From NCBI RefSeq assembly GCF_037893015.1, contig NC_133663.1, forward strand, positions 2,586,878 through 2,650,877: DNA of 64,000 nt. The letters run 5' to 3'. The notes beneath the pieces are model-generated. The model worked only from the letters and a program-made list of their open reading frames with translations, ran no database searches and was not told the origin of the DNA. Source of the DNA: Macrotis lagotis (lineage: Eukaryota > Chordata > Mammalia > Peramelemorphia > Peramelidae). A program made the position numbers and the translations under genes. Positions 43,500-53,930 of this stretch are shown one piece after another (position 1 is the first letter of the stretch; every line of letters starts with the position of its first letter).

Positions 43500-43722
43500 T
43501 GCAAATCACTTTGCAAACATTATCTCATTTCCTTAGCACCCCTCTTTACAGATTTAGTAAACTGAGGTAAACAGAGGTCAAGTGACTTATCCAGGGCTGC
43601 AGATGAGGAAACCGAGGCAGGAGGAGGGTAAATGACTTGGCCAGGGTCACATTGCTTACACTTGGATTTGACCTCATGACCTCCGGTCCCAAATCCAGGC
43701 CCTATCTATTGTGCCCCTTGAA
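43500..43722 (-). mobile_element. MIR-type SINE, reverse, possibly two overlapping copies
   Basis: 'aacattatctcatttcc...tttacagatttagtaaactgagg' followed by a second core 'gcagatgaggaaaccgaggcagg...aaatgacttggccagggtcacattgc' and head 'cttggatttgacctcatgacctccgg'. The core motif occurs twice, which suggests a duplication or two insertions. Confidence 0.65.
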
Positions 43723-45164
43723 TGGTGGCATGGCCACAGCAGTGACACAGGATGTTGCTCGAGATAAAACTCTACCTGTACTCCAGTTCAAGGCCTCCTC
43801 CACGGGGCAGGACACAGGCAGAGCTGCCAGGAACTCGGGCCACCCTCACCAGGCAAGGAGAACTGAGCAGTCTCCACCAGTGAAGAGCATCACATGTAAA
43901 TGACCTCTGAACCTCCAGGCCCACCTTGGGCTCAGGTGTTCCAGGAGGCCTTCAGCAGGGGCTGTTGGGGAACCCCAGACCCATCTGGGGGAGTTGGAGC
44001 TTGAGTCCCCCTGAGAGGAAGACATCCAAGAAGTCCCTACTCTTCTGGGGCCAGGGGCCAGTGGCCAGCATGTTGGTGTCTTGGGTCCTGTCTGCCAAGC
44101 CCCCTTCCCTGGGGAGGACCAACCAGTGTCTGGTGCCCATTTCCAAATGAATCAGCCCGGCTGTTTTAGCTGTTCACCTTCTGAGATTGTAGCTCTGCTC
44201 AGCTGAGGAGCTTTCCCCAGGTTCACAGAGCTCCTGGCCAGGTCCCCAGGCCCCCAGATCCCCAGACCACCAGGCCCACAGGCCCCCAGACCCACAGGCC
44301 CACACCTGTTTGTCCTGTTCTAGAGCTATTCCTTCTCTAAATGACCCCCAGAGGCAGGGCTGTAGCTCCATCCACCTGACAGCTCTGGGGAAGGACTAAT
44401 TGATAGTCTGTAGGAGCCATTCCCAAGATCAAAGAGCAGCTGCACCTCACTTTCTTCCTCTGGCACCCCATAATCCCTCTCATTCTTGGACACCTTTGAT
44501 CTTCTGAAAGCTGCCCCAAAGGGTCCAGGACCAGCCTCCCATTGCTCCGCTTTCATTTTCTGCCCCTTCCTTTGCTCTCTCTCTCTCTAGTCCCCAGTGT
44601 TGGACCTCAGAGTGGAGTCCTGAGGTGTTGGGGAGAAGAGCCCTCAGAGGGGCTTGTTCCCCCTTCTTGGAACCAAGGATAGCCCAGGCTGGCCAATAAC
44701 CCCTCCTGGGGGCTCTACATGCAGAGCCTCTCCAGCAGCCCAGAAACATGGATTGCCAAGTCCTTGGGGATGCTGAACGAGGGGCTCTGGTGCCCTCATT
44801 TTATGGGGGAAGAAGCTGAAGAGTAGGGTTGGGGACTTGAGGTTGGCCTCACCCTCTACTGGCCACACTGGGGGGACAGGACCCGGGCCTTCTGACTCTC
44901 AGTCCCCAGCTTCCTCTTGGCCACAGGCCCTTCCCATGATGCTCCTGGACATTCAGTCTTTTTAGCCACCTTTTTTCCCTTTTAGAAAATTGTCCTATGA
45001 GAGACTTATGGCAGCAACTCCCCCAGCTGGGGAGGGTGGGCTTCCTCCCATTCTGTTGTTATTCTAAAAACTGATGTAAAATTCTATTAATATCTCAAGA
45101 GATTTGTAAACAGGTTGTTCCGTGGAGGGAAACAACGTTTAATCTGCCAGGAAAAATAATAATA
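43723..45164. other. Unassigned GC-rich sequence with a short tandem at 44243-44312; AT-rich block 45050-45160
   Basis: At 44243-44312 CCCAGGCCCACAG-like units of 8-10 bp repeat imperfectly. A weak reverse MIR may lie at 44788-44905. 45050-45160 is AT-rich without repeat ancestry. No gene seen. Confidence 0.4.
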
Positions 45165-45475
45165 ACGATGATGTTCAGCCTACATTTTCAAAGAGGACTA
45201 CGACGTCAGGGAGGCGATGCCATGACGACAAGTACAAGCAGGGGGGGGGGCTGTGCTACGTTCCCAGCCTCACTCTCTCCTCCAGAGCCATCTGGATCCA
45301 GTGACCAGATGGGAATCAGGACGACTGGAGATGGCCCTGGAGGTGAAGCAATCAGGGCGAAGTGACTTGCCCAGGGTCACACAACACAACTAGCAAGAGT
45401 CAAGTGTCTGGGGCTGATTTTGAACTCCTGACTCCAAGGCCAGTGCTCTGTCCACTGAACCTCCTAGCTGCCCAC
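45165..45475 (-). mobile_element. Third marsupial SINE family, full-length copy
   Basis: Read on the minus strand it has a tRNA-like head ('ggcagctaggaggttcagtgg', 'gccttggagtcaggag'), the shared SINE core ('gtgtgaccctgggcaagtcact') and a long family-specific 3' domain ('gctctggaggagagagtgaggctggg', 'gtagtcctctttgaaaatgtagg'). A/T-rich trinucleotides lie at the 3' end. It is about 310 bp, much longer than the WSINE1-type copies. A G10 run at 45241-45250 interrupts it. Confidence 0.82.
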
Positions 45476-45574
45476 CAGAAAAATAGGTGATTGTAGGACG
45501 TACTCTGGCCGTTGCTGCCAACCCCACCCATCCTCCTGGACATCCTTGTAAGGCCCAGAGATCAGGTGGGAGAG

Positions 45575-45780
45575 TCTGAGAGAAGGAAGGGACCGCAGAG
45601 GCCTTCTCGCCAACCAGTCCACAAGAGGAACGTCTTTTGTGATGTCCTTGTCTCTGCTTGCAGGCCTCCAGTGGCGGGGAGCTCACCACTTCCCCAGGTG
45701 GTGTGGCCCACTTTAGGAGAGCTCTCGACACTAGGAGATCTTTGTAGCTTCTGCATCTGCTGCACAGATAGAGAGGGGAC
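45575..45780 (-). mobile_element. Probable CR1/L3-type LINE 3' UTR fragment
   Basis: 'gatgtccttgtctctgcttgcaggcctccagtggcggggagctcaccacttcccca' resembles the reverse of the CR1/L3 3' UTR seen at 18242-18425. Diverged. Confidence 0.5.
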
Positions 45781-46054
45781 CTCCGCAAGGAGCGCTCCCG
45801 TCCTGTCAGAGCATGTGGGGGGCGAGGGAGTGGGAGGCGACCTCAAGAGGTTTGGAGATGAAGAGAATGGCAGAAGAGGAAGCTCATGCTCAATAGCCTC
45901 AATTTTTCCAGTACGAAGGCCAGGTGTGTGGGAAGAGGCAGGAAGAGAAGGAAGGCGTCGGTGGGGGGTGAGACAGGGAATCACATAGGACTCCCTTGTT
46001 GTGAGGGTTCCCTTGAGCTTGGATAATCTGGATTTATAGAGTACCTGAAGGGAA

Positions 46055-46200
46055 GCTAGCTGGGGCAGTGTTCAGTGTCCAGTGTCCAGGCCCGGTGTCA
46101 GGAAGACCTGAATTCAAATTCAGACTGAGACACTTCCTACCAGTCATCCTGGGCAAGTCACTTCACCCCGTTTGCCTGTCAAGTGAGCTAGAGAGAGCAT
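46055..46200 (+). mobile_element. tRNA SINE, RTE-tailed type, 3' truncated
   Basis: 'aagctagctggggcag', 'cccggtgtcaggaagacctgaattcaaattcagactgagacactt', 'cctgggcaagtcacttcaccccg', 'aagtgagctagagagagc'. A 'gtgtccagtgtccag' duplication lies in the head. Confidence 0.75.
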
Positions 46201-46879
46201 GAGTCAAGTCAAGTCAACAAACACTTGTCAACCTAGTGCTAAGGCAGAGGGTGGGAATGGTCCAAGCCTAAAACTTGGCAAGAGAAGAGTGGCTGCCGGT
46301 CTATGGGGCATGGGAGCAGAGGGACAACCGAAATGACCAACCATTGGGCTGGGATTGGAGAGGAGCTGGGCTGGAGTGACCTGAGGGTGGAGGGATTGGA
46401 GGGGAGGAGACAATGGGAGGTTCATGGTCAGAGAGAATGTCAGAATTTCCCTGGATGTGCCTGAGGGATCTAAAAGGGGGAGGCTGTGGGGCTTAGAGAG
46501 GTTGAGGAACAGATGAGGGAGATTCATGTTCCCGAGTATTTACCTGCCACAGGTGGGAAGGAGAGAAATGGTGAGCCAGGTGCAGCGTTCCTGGAGAAAG
46601 GAAGGAGGGTGACCTGGGGGGTGGTCAGGGTGCCACAACTCTGATCATTTTTCTGGGTCCCTGAGCTGGCTTCCTCTGCAATATTTTAATTCGGGAATCC
46701 TGTGCAACTTTCCTTCGAACCCTGGGGAATCCTGTTTCCAGGACTCTTGTGTGCGGCTAGTTGTGAGAAAGAGAAGAGATCTGGCGTGAAGGGAACGTCC
46801 CTTCTTCCCTCTGCCCACATCCATCAGGCAGCTTTGGAAGGGAGCTTCACGAGGACTGGATGGAAGAGTCCTTCTTAAT
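46201..46879. other. Unassigned sequence; dispersed-repeat start near 46205-46250
   Basis: 'gtcaacaaacacttgtcaacctagtgctaag' resembles the start of the recurrent dispersed repeat. The remainder is GC-rich without gene signals. Confidence 0.4.
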
Positions 46880-46962
46880 CACCTACAGTGTGCTAAGTGC
46901 TGGGATCTAAAGGGAAAATCCAGCCAGGCCTGCTCTCAAGAAGCTTCCCTTCTCATAGGCGG
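46880..46962 (+). repeat. Dispersed repeat copy
   Basis: 'tcacctacagtgtgctaagtgctgggatctaaagg...cctgctctcaagaagcttccc' matches the recurrent family. Confidence 0.6.
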
Positions 46963-48422
46963 AGAGAAAGCTCAGCTCAGGTTTCAGCTGCAGGAGGGGG
47001 GCAGAGGAAAAGGCAGGTGATGCTTGGAACGGGGCACACCTTCTCTGGGGGAGCAGAGACACAGGCTCCGAGCTGACATGAGTTACCTGAGATACAAGGA
47101 GTGGCCCCTGGCAGTAGAGAAGAGAGCTGGCTCTGGAGAGGAGAGAAACCCCACTCAGCAGTCTGCCAAGTAGACACCGAACCCCAGGGGGCTGTGGGAA
47201 GAGGACTCTCTCAAGAGGAACCCCAATTTCTGATGGAACAGGAGCTCTGAAGGGCTGGGTTCACACACGAATCCCACATGTATGATGCAGGATGACCAGA
47301 CTGCCATGGTCACTGTGGATTGTGGGAGAGTGAACCCCACAATTATGGAAAAAATGCTTTGTAATGACAGATCACTGTGCCATCTTAGGAAATGTCTTTG
47401 CTAAGAGTTAATTAAGTCTGCCAATTGTTCGTGAAGGAGGGGGGCAAGACCCTAGGGGTGACCCTAGAATCCAAGGGCCTAACCTTTTGAGGTCTTAACC
47501 TGAAAGCCTGAGTGCCAAGTTGGAGAGGGACAGAGTGGGAGTTCTACCATCAGCATGAACACACATCCCCTAGAGATCATGCCCTACAGCCCCCCAGGGA
47601 TACGTGGCCTCACAGACGGATGCATCATGATGTAATTCACTGGGGTTGCTGCCTCATAAGGGCAGGTGGACAACTCCAGTCGTAGGGCCCACACCCAGCT
47701 GGTAGGAATCTGGGCAGAGCATCCCCAGGCTAAGACGAAGTCTTTTTCCCCAAGTCTGGGCAGAGATCAAAACGCCCTCGTTTAGATCGTTATCTGTCTT
47801 AGGGTTAGATATTCCCAGGAGCCTCTCTGGCTTAGCATGCCAATGAGTTTGAGCCAGAAGCCAAGGGAAGCTGGGAAGGCCAAGTCTTTGGTCTCTGCTG
47901 CCTGGTCTGCAATCCTAGATTTTTTAATGCTGGTGGTGCTTAACTCAGACTATTAAAAAAATCTCCCCATCTTCGGAATCTGCCTAACAAAGGCCGACTC
48001 CTAGACAACCCTCGAATACCTGTCCTAGGCCTGGGGCTGCACCATGTACTTAGGGAAGTAAGCTGATTTGTGGGAGCATTGTGAGAGACCTTGAGGAGAG
48101 GAAATGGGGGGACAACCTGGGAGAGCTTCTTGTAGGGGGTGGTCTGAGCCGAGCCTTGAAGATAGGTGAGGATGCCAAGAAGCAGAGATGCCCACACAAA
48201 GGCAGGAAAGGGGACATCATGGATGGGGAGCTGGGGTGCAGGGGCTTGGCAGTCAGATCATGCTGAACCCCTGACCCAACAGATCAATGCAGTCATAGCA
48301 TGTCCTCCCTCAGCTGCCTTTTCTGAACTAAAAGGTGTGGAGGACTGAGTCTCTGCCAAGAACCAGGACCCCACCCAGGAGAGCAGGGTCATGGGCTCCT
48401 CTACCTTAGGGTCTGCTTACCC
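46963..48422. other. Unassigned; 47338-47440 AT-rich block
   Basis: No gene seen. 47338-47440 is AT-rich in GC-rich flanks with TAATTAAG and AATTATGG motifs and no repeat signature. Confidence 0.35.
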
Positions 48423-48525
48423 CCTTTTAAGGATTAGGAAACTCGGGTCCTGGGCTAGTGATTTGGATAAGATCACAGAGGCAGGACCAGGGCTCAGGCC
48501 TCCTGACTGAGTCCAGGATGATGAA
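48423..48525 (-). mobile_element. MIR-type SINE fragment
   Basis: Reverse MIR: 'ttttaaggattaggaaactcgggtcctgg', 'gataagatcacagaggcagg', 'gggctcaggcctcctgactg'. Confidence 0.6.
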
Positions 48526-48769
48526 GACAGTTAGGGAGTGATCAGCTCACATTACACTTAAATCTGTCCCTGTTGGTAATTGTTCGGCTGGGGATCGGCA
48601 GGGGAAAGTAGGGAAGGTGAGACACTGTCTTTAGCAGGCAAGTGGAGAGAATACTGAGAAAAGTAATACTGAGAGCAACAATGACGACCATGACAAAGGC
48701 AACAGTGACAGCCCTGTCTGGCGCTCAGGGTGGCGTGCCTTCCTCACCGGGAAGTCAGGAAGGGAGAAC

Positions 48770-48862
48770 AGCGATTACTAGCTCTACTTTGTATAGGAGG
48801 AAACTGAGGTTCTCGGAAATGGAGTCCCCAAGATCACCTAGCTGAGAAGCGTCTACCTGCGG
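48770..48862 (-). mobile_element. MIR-type SINE fragment
   Basis: 'gcgattactagctctactttgtataggaggaaactgaggttctcgg', 'aagatcacctagctgag'. Confidence 0.6.
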
Positions 48863-48930
48863 AAGGGCCTAAGGGACAGCATGCTCACTGACCCCACACA
48901 ATTTCCAAACACCATTTGGGTCGGCCCTGC

Positions 48931-49215
48931 TGACCCCCTTCCTCCTGACCCCCTTCCTCCTGACCCCCTTCCTCCTGGCCCCCTTCCTCCTGGCCCCCTT
49001 CCTCCTGACCCCCTTCCTCCTGGCCCCCTTCCTCCTGGCCCCCTTCCTCCTGACCCCCTTCCTCCTGACCCCCTTCCTCCTGACCCCCTTCCTCCTGGCC
49101 CCCTTCCTCCTGGCCCCCTTCCTCCTGACCCCCTTCCTCCTGACCCCCTTCCTCCTGACCCCCTTCCTCCTGGCCCCCTTCCTCCTGGCCCCCTTCCTCC
49201 TGACCCCCTTCCTTC
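48931..49215. repeat. 15-bp minisatellite with higher-order structure, 19 units
   Basis: Nineteen consecutive 15-bp units, TG(A or G)CCCCCTTCCTCC, the last one slightly altered at its end. The only unit variation is A or G at position 3. In order the units are A A A G G, A G G, A A A G G, A A A G G, A. This implies a 75-bp higher-order unit (AAAGG) with one copy lacking two A units. All six frames are open or nearly so because 15 is divisible by three, giving PPDPL/PPGPL or EEGGQ repeats. This is not taken as coding. Confidence 0.95.
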
Positions 49216-49792
49216 CCGAGGAAAGTATTCACAGTCACAGAGTTGTTGAAATTGAGTGGTTACTCACCTGCCGTCTCAGGTACCACCACTGAAAGGGGAA
49301 AAGGAGCCCGGAGATGCGGCAGATGATGAGGGAGTGACAGAGAACACTCAGTGCTGGCTGGGCATCCTCTCCCAAGTCGCTGCCCATGAGCTGAGAGACC
49401 CCTTTCCAAGTCCTTTCTTTGGGAGGTTCAAAATGAGAATTTGTCTGGCGGTGTCTCAATTCTGTGTGATAAGTGAATTTTTCTGGTTGTTTATTTCAAT
49501 TCACTTCAATAAGCATTTTTTGAGCACCAACGTTTGTCAGGGACTAGGAAAGGGAACACTGAATGCCTCTGAGTCAGTAAGGCCCCAAGGACTTGGCGGA
49601 TGCCCCTGATCATGGCTGATGGAGGCCCTGAGGGATCCTGGGGCTAGAGCATTCTTGGGGGGCTCCAGTTGTTGGGAAGCATGAAGAAAGTTCAAAGGGT
49701 GAGGTACAAGTGCATGGGTGTGAGGCCTGGAGAGTGGATGGAGAGACCAGCATGGCCTGGAGCCAAGACTGGCCCCAACCACCAGCAGCTTT
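49216..49792. other. Unassigned sequence, no gene seen
   Basis: A diverged dispersed repeat may lie at 49497-49560 ('caattcacttcaataagcattttttgagcaccaa'). No exon recognised. Confidence 0.4.
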
Positions 49793-49794
49793 TT

Positions 49795-50016
49795 CTTTTT
49801 TTCTTTTTTGCAAGGCAATGGGGTTAAGTGGCTTGCCCAAGGCCACACAGCTAGGTAAGTATTAAGAGTCTGAGGGCGATACCTAGCTGTGTGGCCTTGG
49901 GCAAGTCACTTAACCCCATTTGCCTTGCAAAAATCTAAAAAAAAAGAGTCTGAGGTCGGATTTGAACTCCTAACTCCAGAGCTGGTGCTCTATCCACTGC
50001 GCCACCTAGCCACCCT
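49795..50016 (-). mobile_element. WSINE1/Mar1-type SINE interrupted by a second SINE
   Basis: The outer copy is reversed: T-rich tail, 'gcaaggcaatggggttaagtgg', 'ccacacagctaggtaagtattaag', then after the insert 'gtcggatttgaactcctaactccag' and head 'ccactgcgccacctagccaccc'. Confidence 0.93.
49876..49943 (+). mobile_element. 5'-truncated WSINE1/Mar1-type SINE inside the outer SINE
   Basis: Only the 3' half is present: 'acctagctgtgtggccttgggcaagtcacttaaccccatttgccttgc', then 'aaaaatct' and A9. A perfect 12-bp target-site duplication AAGAGTCTGAGG (49864-49875 and 49944-49955) flanks it. It lies opposite in orientation to its host. Confidence 0.93.
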
Positions 50017-50439
50017 TCACCAGCAGCTTTTTCAATGGGGATTCTGGCCAGGAACTCAACCTTAGAATTCCACACTTGATTTAAATATGAAGGTGTTTAT
50101 AGATCGATAGATAGATCGACAGATTGATACTCTATGACCCTAATACTGATAATCAACTACATGTCCATTCAGAGGGATTTTGCGTGGGGTTGGAGACTGA
50201 GAGAGAAGACATTGCTCCGGTTCACTCTGGGGTGGGGGCTGAGCCTCCTGGACAGTTTCTGTGAGATGGTTCTGGAGCCCACCTCCTAGGTTGCCTCTGA
50301 GCCTGGTGATGAGAGAGCTCACGAGATGGGTCGGTAGCACCCAGGATGGGGGCTGGTATGATGGTCCCTCTGTATCCTTCTCCCTGCCCCCCTCCATGCT
50401 GATGCCTCACCCCTGTTATCATCCCAATTTGCCTTATTT

Positions 50440-50735
50440 ATAGCTTGCATGTGTGTTGTCTCCTGGGGAATCCTTGAGAAGAGACTGTTTTTGCCCTTCT
50501 CTGCATCCCCAGGGCTTCACCTGGCACATGGTATGTCCTTTATTTTTTTTTTAAATTTTATTTATTTAAGGCAGTGGAGTTAAGTGACTTGCCCAAGGTC
50601 ACACAGCTAGGCAATTATTATGTGTCTGAGTCTGGATTTGAACTCAGGTCCTCCTGACTCCAGGAGCGCTATCCACTGTGCCACCTAGCTGCCTGGTGTG
50701 CCCTTTATTGTTTGCTGACTAACTGACTGCCCGCC
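50440..50735 (+). mobile_element. L2 LINE 3' end split by a SINE
   Basis: L2 3' UTR 'ccttgagaagagactgtttttgcccttctctgcatccccagggcttcacctggcacatggtatgtcc' is interrupted at about 50545 and continues at 50694 with 'tgtgccctttattgtttgctgactaactgactg', the expected L2 end. Confidence 0.78.
50545..50693 (-). mobile_element. WSINE1/Mar1-type SINE in L2
   Basis: Reverse SINE with T-rich tail, 'aaggcagtggagttaagtgacttgcccaagg', head ending 'ctatccactgtgccacctagctgcc'. A deletion removes part of the head. Target-site duplications of 16 bp with two mismatches: tggtatgtcctttatt (50529-50544) and tggtgtgccctttatt (50694-50709). Confidence 0.9.
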
Positions 50736-51722
50736 TCACATCCCCACCAACACGAAGGGCCTACATTAAAGTCATTGCAGTGATCTAGACTGCCGAGTTC
50801 TCTTTTCAATAGTGGCCTGGACTCTCCCCCATGGACCCGGGGGCAGCATTTGTCAAAGAACACTGGAGCTGAACGTTTTCTGAGGGAACCTTGGGCCCGA
50901 GCCCCCGTCTACGCTCCTGTGGGGGTGACTAAGGCTGCGCAGCTGGGGAGCAGCAGATTTGGGGCTTGCACTTCAAGGCCGCTGCTCTTGCCATCATGGC
51001 GAGTTTGGGAATGGCTCTGGCTCCATCTGGAGAGTCTTGTCCTGAGAAGCTCTATGGAAAAGGGCATGCCGTGTTCAACCACCCAGGGGAAAGGAGCAGG
51101 TTAAGAGACCCCGCTTTGCACCAGCTCTCTGTTGTCTTTATCTTTCTCTTGACAGCTGCCCTTTGCCCACCCCTGCATTGGTATCTGGCGTGGGACTCCA
51201 TGGGATGTGAGCCGTGATAACCCTCTTCAAAGCCCAGCCGTCTGCCAAGACCATGGTTCAGCACCCTCCGAGGAGGGTGGTTCCCCCCTGTGGTTCCCCC
51301 CTCACCATGTTCGTGGAAGGGCAATGAAGGACTCTGGGCCCTGAACAGAATCACAGAACAGCCAGAATAATCCATTTGGACTCATTAAGAGTCATAAGAA
51401 CTGAAGCCACGCAGGCGGTTTCCATTTGCAGACAGTTCTTCATCCTCCAAAGGTCAACCCAGCAAACAGTCGGACCCAGAGATGCCGAAGGAGAAAGCCA
51501 GCCAAGCCAACGACTGCGCTCCCCCAGCCGTGGTTACTGGAGGAGGCTGGTGGAGCCGCAGGGAGGCGTCGTGTTGGGGAGACGCAGATCAGTTATATGG
51601 CGAGCCCGTGGTCCAAGGCTAGTCAGAGGCAGAAGACAAGCCTTCTTGACCCGAGTTCAGCATGTTGAGAGGTATAATTAATGGGATGTGGTATGATATG
51701 ACATGGGGTGAGGTGACAGAGC
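50736..51722. other. Unassigned sequence, no gene seen
   Basis: GC-rich with overlapping short frames and no recognised repeat or domain. Confidence 0.4.
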
Positions 51723-51724
51723 AT

Positions 51725-51902
51725 ATGTCATTGCTGTTTTGAGTCATAGCTGACTCTGTGACCCCCCATTGGGGGGTGTTCCTGGCTAAATACTGGAGTG
51801 GTTTGCCAGATGAAGAAGTGAGGCAAAGAGAAGGGTCTACAGCTGGATTTGAACTCAGATCTTCCTGCCTCCAGTCCAGCACTCTATCTAGCCATCCTGG
51901 GA
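51725..51902 (-). mobile_element. RTE-tailed tRNA SINE, internally shortened
   Basis: Reverse order: 'gtcatagctgactctgtgaccccccattggggggtgttcctgg', 'aaatactggagtggtttgcc', 'gaggcaaagagaaggg', head 'tttgaactcagatcttcctgcctccagtccagcactctatc'. Part of the core is missing. Confidence 0.8.
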
Positions 51903-53638
51903 CAATTCAATAGAGGAGGTACATCCAACAGGGCGCCCCTTTTGTAGAGTTCAGGATCAGACAAGGTTCCATGACGGGCAGGACTGGATAGAAAAGGAGC
52001 AGGGGCTGCCCCGGATAACCGGCCTGGCCTGGGAGCCCCCTTCTCTCCAGCCTGTGCAGAGAGCCCGACCACGGTGACTGCCCCGTGGACCTGGAGCAGG
52101 GGGAGACATCACGCTTGAGGCCGATCTGCTCAGCCGCTGACAACGAGGAGCCTCCTTCAGTGGTCTCAGAGCCAGACCGCAGGCACCGGTCATTCGGAAT
52201 CTGATCTTCTCTTTGTTGGCATTTTCTGAGCTGACGCTGTCCTGCAGAGGGCAGAGTCAGGGCTCCTCGCCTCCCCTGACCATCAGGAGCAGTCTCCATG
52301 AGTGCCTTCTGCTCGGCCATCGTGGGCCTTTACCCAGACTGCTCTACAGGGGTCACCCAAGTCTGGCCACACGTCCCTCCCTGTTTAGAAAGAGAGGAGC
52401 CGGCTCTGAGTCTGGGAAGCAAGGCAGTCAGAGGAAAGACAAAACTGTTGGGGAAGGAGGAAGACAGCTGGAGGAAACCGAGTCTGATGCTGCTGATGCC
52501 CCTGGCCTGCTGCCTTCCATTGGTCTGCGGGTTTGTCCTACCTGGCTCCCACAAAGCTGTGGAAGGGCAAACTGACCCAGTGACTTGGGAGGAAAATGTG
52601 GGGAGAGCTGGGAGAGAGGCTGAAACACCAGGCAGAGAGGTGGCTGGCCTTACTGGTGGCTGGCTCCAAAGGGTCAGCAAGTGATGGTGACGGAGGAGGT
52701 GAGGCAAGGGTGGCCTTCCTAAGCTAGAGGCTGCCCATGCGGCCTCGGGACCAGCAGTCTCTGTTGGGGACCGGTCTCCTCTTCTCCAAGGTCTCTATCC
52801 TGAAGGGTCAGAAAATGGGAAATGAACCCCCAGAAGTCAGTCAAAGAGCTCCCTTAGAATCTCAGTCGTCCAGGCCCTGGGCTGATGCTTCTGTGTTCCT
52901 GGGATCTCCAGCCTCATCATAGCCTGGCATCGTTGCCACATCACATTTGAAAACCAAGGAGGCTGAGAGAATCTCAGGCTATCTGGTAGATGTATCCACC
53001 GGGTTAGAGGTGAGAGGCAGGCTTAGCCCCCAGACCAGGGAGGACGGTCAAGCTGACCCTTGGATCAAAGCTATGGCACAGTACCCGGATGGGCTGCAGC
53101 AGCGGCTGCACCCTCCCCCCACACCGGCTAGCCGGGAGCTCCCCTGGAACTCCTTCATTTGCTATCCGTGCCACCCCCAGCCAGCCTGGCAGGCACACCC
53201 ACGCAGGAGAAGATGGCTTTGCAGAGGCAAGATGGAATGCTGCCAGCCGGATGCTGCCCCAGGAAGCTCTTGGGGAGCTCCAACACTGGCATTCCCAGAC
53301 CCAGATGGCTGCAGGAGCTGAGGGCTGTTCATGATGGAGCAGGAGGAGACAGATCCTTCTCAGTGCTCTGGGCAGCTGGGTGAGGAGCAATTGGCCCCTT
53401 GGGGTCGAAGACCTTGAGAGATCTGAAGCCCAGAAGCCCTGGACTGGCTTTCTCTGGGCCCTGTCCCCACAGGGTGCTGCTTCAGACAGTCCAGGAAAAT
53501 GCCACAAGCTAGGCCTGGAGTGAGGGGCTCTGGGGTTAGAGATGACATAGAACAGATGGAGAAATTGCTCTGATAATTCTCAGCTGTCCCAAGGGTAGGC
53601 TCAGGCTCAGGAGCCACCAATTCTGTATCTGTTCAGCC
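51903..53638. other. Unassigned GC-rich sequence, no gene seen
   Basis: About 1.7 kb without recognisable repeat. Several frames of 120-167 codons occur on both strands and overlap heavily. None shows domain-like composition. Confidence 0.4.
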
Positions 53639-53639
53639 C

Positions 53640-53705
53640 CTTGGTCAGTCCATCAGGAAGCATTTATTGAGCTCCTAAAATGTGGGGTGCATGGGGTGTT
53701 CATGG
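53640..53705 (+). repeat. Dispersed repeat fragment
   Basis: 'gtcagtccatcaggaagcatttattgagctcctaaaatgtgg' matches the start of the recurrent family. Confidence 0.5.
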
Positions 53706-53930
53706 GGATGAGCATCTCTGCTGGGAGGACAACTCTTTCTCTTTAGTGTCAGGCCTCCAGAAACAGTCATGGCAGATGGGCTATATCAGGTTGAGGGTAA
53801 CTGAGGAGTCTCGAACCCATCAGTGAGTTAGGGGATATTTGTCCCAAATATGTGAAGACTTCCCCTGGTAGAATGGGGGAACGTGAACAAGTTGTTCCAA
53901 GGACCGCGGAACCAAGCTGGTCAAACATTG

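Noticed and set aside
45241-45250. G10 run as an assembly error
   Set aside because: Homopolymer length cannot be judged here. It lies in a SINE and does not alter any call.
48931-49215. Regular repeat array as CRISPR-like
   Set aside because: The 15-bp units are contiguous without unique spacers, and the DNA is vertebrate.
48881-49249. Long open frames through the 15-bp repeat (PPDPL/PPGPL on plus, EEGGQ on minus)
   Set aside because: The unit length is a multiple of three and the unit has no stop in these frames, so openness is automatic. There is no domain or flanking gene structure.
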